Source of the DNA: Streptomyces sp. STR69
GTDB lineage: Bacteria; Actinomycetota; Actinomycetes; Streptomycetales; Streptomycetaceae
Assembly: GCF_024519455.1 (NCBI RefSeq)
Contig: NZ_JALJRY010000004.1
Location: 62,001-126,000 of the forward strand
Reading direction: 5' to 3'
DNA length: 64,000 bases
Shown here: in pieces, positions 59,548 to 64,000 of the stretch
Layout: each line of letters begins with the position of its first letter
Numbering within the stretch: the first letter of the stretch is position 1
The notes under the pieces: generated by a model
Databases searched by the model: none
What the model saw: the letters and a program-made list of their open reading frames with translations, nothing else
Told to the model about the DNA's origin: nothing
Position numbers and translations under genes: made by a program

Positions 59548-61083
59548 TCAACCACCGGCCTGGAGGTCGAGGGTGCTGCCCTTGTCCTGCTGGTACGGCG
59601 CCGTCTGCCACTGCCCGAAGTCGAGCACCTTGCTCTGGTCCTCGGCGACGAACTTCCACGGCCCGACGTAGACGTTGTCGTGCCAACTGTTGTGCTGCTG
59701 CTCGGTGATGGCGTCGGCCACCCCTTCGCCGTGGTAGGGCGACCAGTCCGGATAGGTGCCGTAGTTGGACAGCACCGCCATGCGGTCGCACATCTCCGTG
59801 CACTTGACGACCGACTCGTCCAGCACGAAGCGGTTGTCGTGGATGTCCACCCACTGGGTCTTCCACCGGCAGTCCGAGTAGAGCGGTGCCTTGGCGATGG
59901 CCGGTCGCACGCAGGTGCTCGTCTTCTTCACCAGCAGGGTGCAGTCACCGGACGAGGTGTTGGCCGGGCTGTTGCAGAACCGGTCGGCGTTCTCCCACAG
60001 GGTGATCCCGGACCAGTTGTTCTCCAGCACGTTCCCGTAGATCTCGATCTTGTGGGTGCGGGCCTTGACCCGCGGTTCGCCGCCGGACTCGGACAGATAG
60101 ATCGTCGCGTACGGGAAGTTGTCGCCGCTGTCGGCCGCCTTGCGGCCCTCGACCCAGTTGTTGCGCCGGATCGTGTTGTCCTTGATGACGGCGTTGTAGC
60201 TCGTCTCGTAGATCAGTGCGGCACCGTCGTTGGCCTCGATCACGTTGTTCTCGATGAGGAAGTCGTTGTTGTTGGTGTCCGCCCACAGCCCGGTGCCGCG
60301 GTTGTCGTGCACCCAGTTGCCGCTGATGTCGGCGCCGTTGACCTCCCAGAACTTGATGCCTCCGGTGCAGCCGCAGCCCTTCTGCTTCCGCTCCCAGTCA
60401 CCGGTGTTGTTGCCGACGATCTCGTTGCCCTGGACCACCAGGCCGGTGAGGGGGCCGTTGCCCTTGTAGGCGTTCATGCCGTACTGGCCGTTGTCGCTCA
60501 GGCAGTCGGCGCGGACCTGCTGGCGGGCACCGGCCATCAGCCCGGCGCCGGAGTTGTCCTTGATCGTCGAGTGTTCGATGACCCACCCGTCGGCCGAGTC
60601 GTGGTTGACGACGCCCTCGTCCTGCGGCGCGACGAAACCCCGCACGGTCAGATAGCGGATGGTGACGTCGGCGGCGTTGCCGGTGAAGGCGTACTGGTTG
60701 ACCTTCCGGCCGTCGAACACGGCGCCCGGCGCGCCGATGTAGTGGTCCCCCTTCTTGGGGATGACCTGGGCGTAGCGGTCCCGCTCAAGCCGGTGGGTGC
60801 CCGGCTTGAGCCAGAACGTGGTGTTCGGGGGGCTGTTCTTGGTCTTCGTCGCGAGGTCGCCGACCACCTTGGGGTCCACGGTCACCGCGCCCGCCGGCGC
60901 CTTCGCCGGTCCGGTGGCGGGGTTGGCGCACACCCGGGCCACGGACCGGGCGGCGGACGTGGCCGTGGACGGCGCGGCGTGCGGCTTCGTCGTGGCCGGG
61001 GCGCCCGACGTGCTGTCGCAGCCGGTCGCCGTCAGCAGGATCAGCGCCAGCGGTGCCACCGCCGACGCCCAGTGCCGTCTCAT
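59548..61083 (-). CDS. Parallel beta-helix lipoprotein, pectate-lyase-like
   Basis: A 511-residue secreted lipoprotein: signal with lipobox LTATGC (Cys22), a Ser/Thr/Ala-rich linker, then a right-handed beta-helix with repeated turns such as VIEHSTIKDNSGAGLM, VVQGNEIVGNNTGDW, WVHDNRGTGLWADTNNNDFL and NVLENNWSGITLWENAD. Four or more cysteine pairs lie near the C-terminus. The helix resembles polysaccharide lyases and epimerases. Inside a polysaccharide operon it may modify, trim or tether the polymer at the cell surface. Its ATG overlaps the heparinase stop by 4 nt. Confidence 0.85.
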   Translation of the reverse strand: MRRHWASAVAPLALILLTATGCDSTSGAPATTKPHAAPSTATSAARSVARVCANPATGPAKAPAGAVTVDPKVVGDLATKTKNSPPNTTFWLKPGTHRLERDRYAQVIPKKGDHYIGAPGAVFDGRKVNQYAFTGNAADVTIRYLTVRGFVAPQDEGVVNHDSADGWVIEHSTIKDNSGAGLMAGARQQVRADCLSDNGQYGMNAYKGNGPLTGLVVQGNEIVGNNTGDWERKQKGCGCTGGIKFWEVNGADISGNWVHDNRGTGLWADTNNNDFLIENNVIEANDGAALIYETSYNAVIKDNTIRRNNWVEGRKAADSGDNFPYATIYLSESGGEPRVKARTHKIEIYGNVLENNWSGITLWENADRFCNSPANTSSGDCTLLVKKTSTCVRPAIAKAPLYSDCRWKTQWVDIHDNRFVLDESVVKCTEMCDRMAVLSNYGTYPDWSPYHGEGVADAITEQQHNSWHDNVYVGPWKFVAEDQSKVLDFGQWQTAPYQQDKGSTLDLQAGG

Positions 61084-63047
61084 GTTCCCCACGCGCCCCC
61101 CTGGCCGCGAAACCCGAGCACGGTGGTGAACCCGTCCGTGCCGTCGGCGAATCCGGTGCCGACGAGCGTGGTGGTGGGTTCCTTGCGCCCGAATCCGGCG
61201 GAGTACCAGCCCAGCGGCGGTTCGCTCGCACCGCGGTGCGTCCGCCAGGACAACTGCTCCGGCAGGTCGAGCACCGCGGAACGCCCCTCGCCGTCGCGGA
61301 TCCAGGTCAGCACCGCGCGGTGCCCCACCAGGTCCGCGGCGATCGCCGGGCCGAGGTGGAACGCCAACTGCACGTCCCGGCGCGGGCCTTGCACCTCGTC
61401 GACGATCCTCAGCTCCTGGCTCGCGGCCGTCAGCTCCACCCGGCGGCGGTGCACCGAGCCCTGGTAGCCGTCGTGCTCGGCGGCCCAACGGGTCACCCCC
61501 GCACCGGAGTTGTCCACGTCCAGGACGCGGGTGCGGGCATGCCGGGTCCACAGGAACGGGCCGCCCGAGACGGACTGGTCAGCGCCGTCCAGCTGGAGGG
61601 TGTTGTGGCCGAGGGTCGAGCGGAAGTACTCCCGCCACTCGGGCTGCCCGTGGTAGCAGTACGTCCCCGGGTCCGCGAGCACGTCGATCCCGTCGTGCCG
61701 GACCTCCACGGACAGTGCGTCGGCGTGGGCGTGCGCGGCGATGGACAGGAAGCCGTGCGGACCGCCGTCGCAGCGGCACCAGATCTCTCCGGGACCGCGC
61801 AGGACGGTGAGCCCCGCGTCGGCGAAGTGGTCGGGCCTGGTCGCCGGGCGGGCGGTTGCGTCCTTCGCGTACGGCCGGATGAGCGCCGCCAGCAGCGGGG
61901 TGCGCACATCGGTGCCGGTGACCGCCGGCCACCAGTCGAGCCGGCCGAACACGGCGTCGCCGGTGGCCAGCAGCGAGCCCCAGCGGTCGGTGCCCGCGCC
62001 GTCCAGGATCAGGCCGTGGCCGTCGTCCGCGTCTCCCTGGCGGGGCGGTCGCAGCCGGTTGTCCACTACGGCGGCGAGCGCGTCGGTCATCCGCAGCAGC
62101 ACCAGCCGGAGCGACTCGGGCACCGGCACACCGGCGGCATCGGCATCGGCCAGCGCGGCCAGGCCGAGTTCCAGGACGAGTCCGTGGTACTCGGTGGCCA
62201 GCTCGCGGTTGAGGCCGGAGTCGAAGGTGTTGGCGCGCAACTCCCGGTCCAGCGACCGCAGCGCGTCGGACCGCCAACGCGCCGACGAGGGGAACCAGTT
62301 GAAGGCGCAGGCCGCGGCGAACTGTCCGGCGGTCTCGGCGATGACGTGGTTGTTCGCCGAGGAGCCCCGGCTGGGGAAGGCGGCCAGCCAGCGCTGGTGG
62401 TGCCAGATCTGGTTCAGCGCCACCGGGTTGTCCTCGAACAGCTCGGCCGCGCCCGGCCAGCCGTCGAGCAGCCGGCGGATCCACACCCAGGACAGCAGCC
62501 GGATGCCCAGCTCGATACCGCTGATCCAGTGCACACCGGACAGCGGCGGGTTGGCCTTCCACCACGACCGCAGGTGCTCGGCGACGCGCTCGGCGTACCG
62601 CTCGTCCCCGGTGACCGCGTAGGCGGCGGCGAGCACGGTGAGGTACTGGTGCCGGGACGGCTCCCAGATCTGCTTGATGTCCCCGGCCACGTCCTCGTCG
62701 CGGTACGGCACGTCGAAGGCGTAGCCGGACGGGGCCCGGCGCCCGGTCTTCGGGTCGTACGACCAGTCCGGGTCGGTGAGGTCGTCGCGGACCACCCCGA
62801 AGAACTCGGCGTGCCCGGCCATCAGTTGGTCCGCCTCGGCGACGAGCCGCTTCACGGCGTCCGGCGGCACCTCGGCGACCGTGCCCGCGGGCAGGACCGC
62901 GGTGAACCGGGCGCCGGTCACGCTCGGGCTGTCGGGCCGCGCCGACCGCCACCGCCGTCTGCGCACGGCGTCGCCCGCCCGGCCCGCGACCTCGCGCGGA
63001 CCCATCCGGGACAGCCGGCGCAGGTACCAGCCCGCGCTCATGGTCAT
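61080..63047 (-). CDS. Heparinase II/III-family protein (alginate-lyase-like)
   Basis: A 655-residue protein with an N-terminal (alpha/alpha) barrel domain (WSYDPKTGRRAPSGYAFD, GVHWISGIELGIRLLSWVW, SANNHVIAETAGQFAAACA) and a C-terminal heparinase II/III beta-sandwich domain (GFLSIAAHAHADALSVEV, DPGTYCYHG, FRSTLGHNTLQLDG). The HAHADA and TLGHNT histidines are family hallmarks. No signal peptide is seen, so it may act inside the cell or leave by another route. In exopolysaccharide operons such proteins are thought to cleave or shape polymer. ATG at 63047 overlaps the next stop by 4 nt. Confidence 0.9.
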   Translation of the reverse strand: MTMSAGWYLRRLSRMGPREVAGRAGDAVRRRRWRSARPDSPSVTGARFTAVLPAGTVAEVPPDAVKRLVAEADQLMAGHAEFFGVVRDDLTDPDWSYDPKTGRRAPSGYAFDVPYRDEDVAGDIKQIWEPSRHQYLTVLAAAYAVTGDERYAERVAEHLRSWWKANPPLSGVHWISGIELGIRLLSWVWIRRLLDGWPGAAELFEDNPVALNQIWHHQRWLAAFPSRGSSANNHVIAETAGQFAAACAFNWFPSSARWRSDALRSLDRELRANTFDSGLNRELATEYHGLVLELGLAALADADAAGVPVPESLRLVLLRMTDALAAVVDNRLRPPRQGDADDGHGLILDGAGTDRWGSLLATGDAVFGRLDWWPAVTGTDVRTPLLAALIRPYAKDATARPATRPDHFADAGLTVLRGPGEIWCRCDGGPHGFLSIAAHAHADALSVEVRHDGIDVLADPGTYCYHGQPEWREYFRSTLGHNTLQLDGADQSVSGGPFLWTRHARTRVLDVDNSGAGVTRWAAEHDGYQGSVHRRRVELTAASQELRIVDEVQGPRRDVQLAFHLGPAIAADLVGHRAVLTWIRDGEGRSAVLDLPEQLSWRTHRGASEPPLGWYSAGFGRKEPTTTLVGTGFADGTDGFTTVLGFRGQGGAWGT

Positions 63048-64000
63048 GGCGTCCTCGCCAACGTCACCGGCGCGCCGGCGGCCAGGCCAGCCTGCACGGC
63101 GAGGGTGGCCGCCGTGGTGGCGACCAGCGACTCCAGCGGCACCGGCATCGGCCCGCCGGACCGAACGGCCTTGATGAACGCGGCGAGTTCGGCGTTCTGG
63201 CCCTTGTCCCGGGCCTTGGGCAGCCGCGAACTGACCCACTTCTTACGGCCGTGGACGGAGGCGCGGACGAAGTCGTCGAGCCGCAGCACCTTCCCGTCCC
63301 CGACCAGGTCGAGGGTCTCCTTGGGGAAGCCGGAGGCGCCGGTGGTGACGTAGCTGATGGTGGCGGTGGATCCGTCCGGGTAGCGCAGGACGGCCTGGAG
63401 GTCCTCGTTGCCGGGCGCGGCCGTCGCGTACACGGAGACCGGGTCGGCGTCGAGGAGCCAGCTCGCCGTGTCGATGAAGTGGCCGCCCTCGCCGGCGAAC
63501 CGCGAGCCCTCGGCGCCCTGTTGGAGGTACCAGCTGCCGTGCTGGAGCTTGCCCGCGTTGACGAGGTAACGCAGGTTCGCCGGACCGGTCCGGGCGCCGA
63601 ACCGCTCCTTGGCCTCGTGGAGCAGCGGCGCGAAGCGGCGGTTGAAGCCCACCTGCAGGCGGTCGTTGCCGGACTCCTCCACAGCGGCGAGCACTCCGGC
63701 CAGCTCGTCCTCGGTGAGGGCCAGGGGCTTCTCCACGAACACGGTCTTGCCGGCCAGCAGCGCCTGCCGGGTCAGTTCGGCGTGCGAGCTGTGCCGGGTG
63801 ACCACGAACACGGCGTCGACGGACTTGTCACCGAGGACGGCGTCGAGATCGGTGGTCGCCTTGGCGAAGCCGAACTTCCGCTGCGCGTTGGCCCCGGAGA
63901 GCGCCGTCGTGGTGACGACGGTCGCCAGCTCGACGCCCTCGCGTTGTGCCAGGTGTGGCAGCAGCATCGAGGTCGCGTAGTTACCGGCGCCGACGAACGC
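63044..64000 (-). CDS. Gfo/Idh/MocA-type oxidoreductase, C-terminal part (likely bi-domain dehydrogenase)
   Basis: The last 319 codons of a gene that continues beyond the right edge. The Rossmann motif AFVGAGNYATSMLLPHL is at the very edge, followed by VFVVTRHSSHAELTRQALL, VFVEKPLALTEDEL and GFNRRFAPL, the core of the Gfo/Idh/MocA family. Because the motif is reached without a start codon, the protein is probably a fusion with an upstream zinc alcohol-dehydrogenase-like domain, an arrangement seen in polysaccharide clusters. It would oxidise a sugar nucleotide. ATGA overlap with the heparinase gene. Confidence 0.85.
   Translation of the reverse strand, partial: AFVGAGNYATSMLLPHLAQREGVELATVVTTTALSGANAQRKFGFAKATTDLDAVLGDKSVDAVFVVTRHSSHAELTRQALLAGKTVFVEKPLALTEDELAGVLAAVEESGNDRLQVGFNRRFAPLLHEAKERFGARTGPANLRYLVNAGKLQHGSWYLQQGAEGSRFAGEGGHFIDTASWLLDADPVSVYATAAPGNEDLQAVLRYPDGSTATISYVTTGASGFPKETLDLVGDGKVLRLDDFVRASVHGRKKWVSSRLPKARDKGQNAELAAFIKAVRSGGPMPVPLESLVATTAATLAVQAGLAAGAPVTLARTP

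Noticed and set aside
42533..64000. Secondary-metabolite gene cluster
   Set aside because: The AfsR-like regulator suggested this, but no polyketide, peptide or terpene synthase is present; the operon is of the polysaccharide type and is separated by the PAP2 gene.

Overview
The window comes from a Streptomyces-type actinomycete chromosome. The DNA is very GC-rich with strong third-position GC bias. GTG and TTG starts are common, genes often overlap by 1-4 nt, and several families are streptomycete hallmarks (WhiJ-like XRE regulator with DUF397 and HATPase partners, DUF574 methyltransferase, BTAD/NB-ARC AfsR-like regulator, PknG/GlnX signalling proteins). No rRNA, tRNA or CRISPR array was seen.

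Layout. 1-3.4 kb: the tail of a cation-efflux protein, a KdpB relic, an HSL-type esterase, then a DUF4097 protein plus alpha/beta-hydrolase operon behind an array of TTGCAA-type dyads. 3.5-12.2 kb: two paralogous GlnX-like membrane sensors facing apart, followed by a PknG-like kinase, a tiny zinc ribbon, a VWA protein and an FHA protein; this looks like a phospho-signalling module. 12.2-18.8 kb: Kup K+ transporter, APH-type kinase, small hypothetical genes, and debris of mobile DNA (integrase tail, IS5-type transposase, a frameshifted gene). 18.3-21.7 kb: a WhiJ-like regulatory conservon with HATPase, DUF397 and DUF574 proteins. 21.8-29.8 kb: sirtuin, EF-hand protein, a coupled small protein plus M48 membrane protease, an ArsR-type regulator, an SDR remnant and an MFS transporter.

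29.8-35.7 kb is a glycan-utilisation patch: a secreted GH27 alpha-galactosidase-like enzyme and a Tat-exported GH95-like enzyme, separated by a dead SGNH esterase. The two live genes share a 15-bp palindromic operator, and half of that operator lies upstream of the dead gene. 36.7-40.3 kb: an IclR regulator and a three-component Rieske oxygenase system of the betaine-demethylase type. 40.4-46.6 kb: a DUF2625 relic, a hemerythrin-like protein, an F420-type oxidoreductase, a large AfsR-like STAND regulator and a PAP2 phosphatase.

46.6-64.0 kb is one long minus-strand operon of at least 15 genes, most overlapping by 4 nt, running off the right edge. It encodes assembly of a surface or secreted polysaccharide: CDP-sugar synthesis and tailoring (cytidylyltransferase, C-methyltransferase, epimerases, PIG-L deacetylase, PLP aminotransferase, DUF4910 protein), two glycosyltransferases, Wzx-like flippase, Wzy-like polymerase, pyruvyltransferase, and two glycan-lyase-like proteins (heparinase II/III and a beta-helix lipoprotein). 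A recurring theme outside this operon is genes reduced to short remnants, several by internal deletion.
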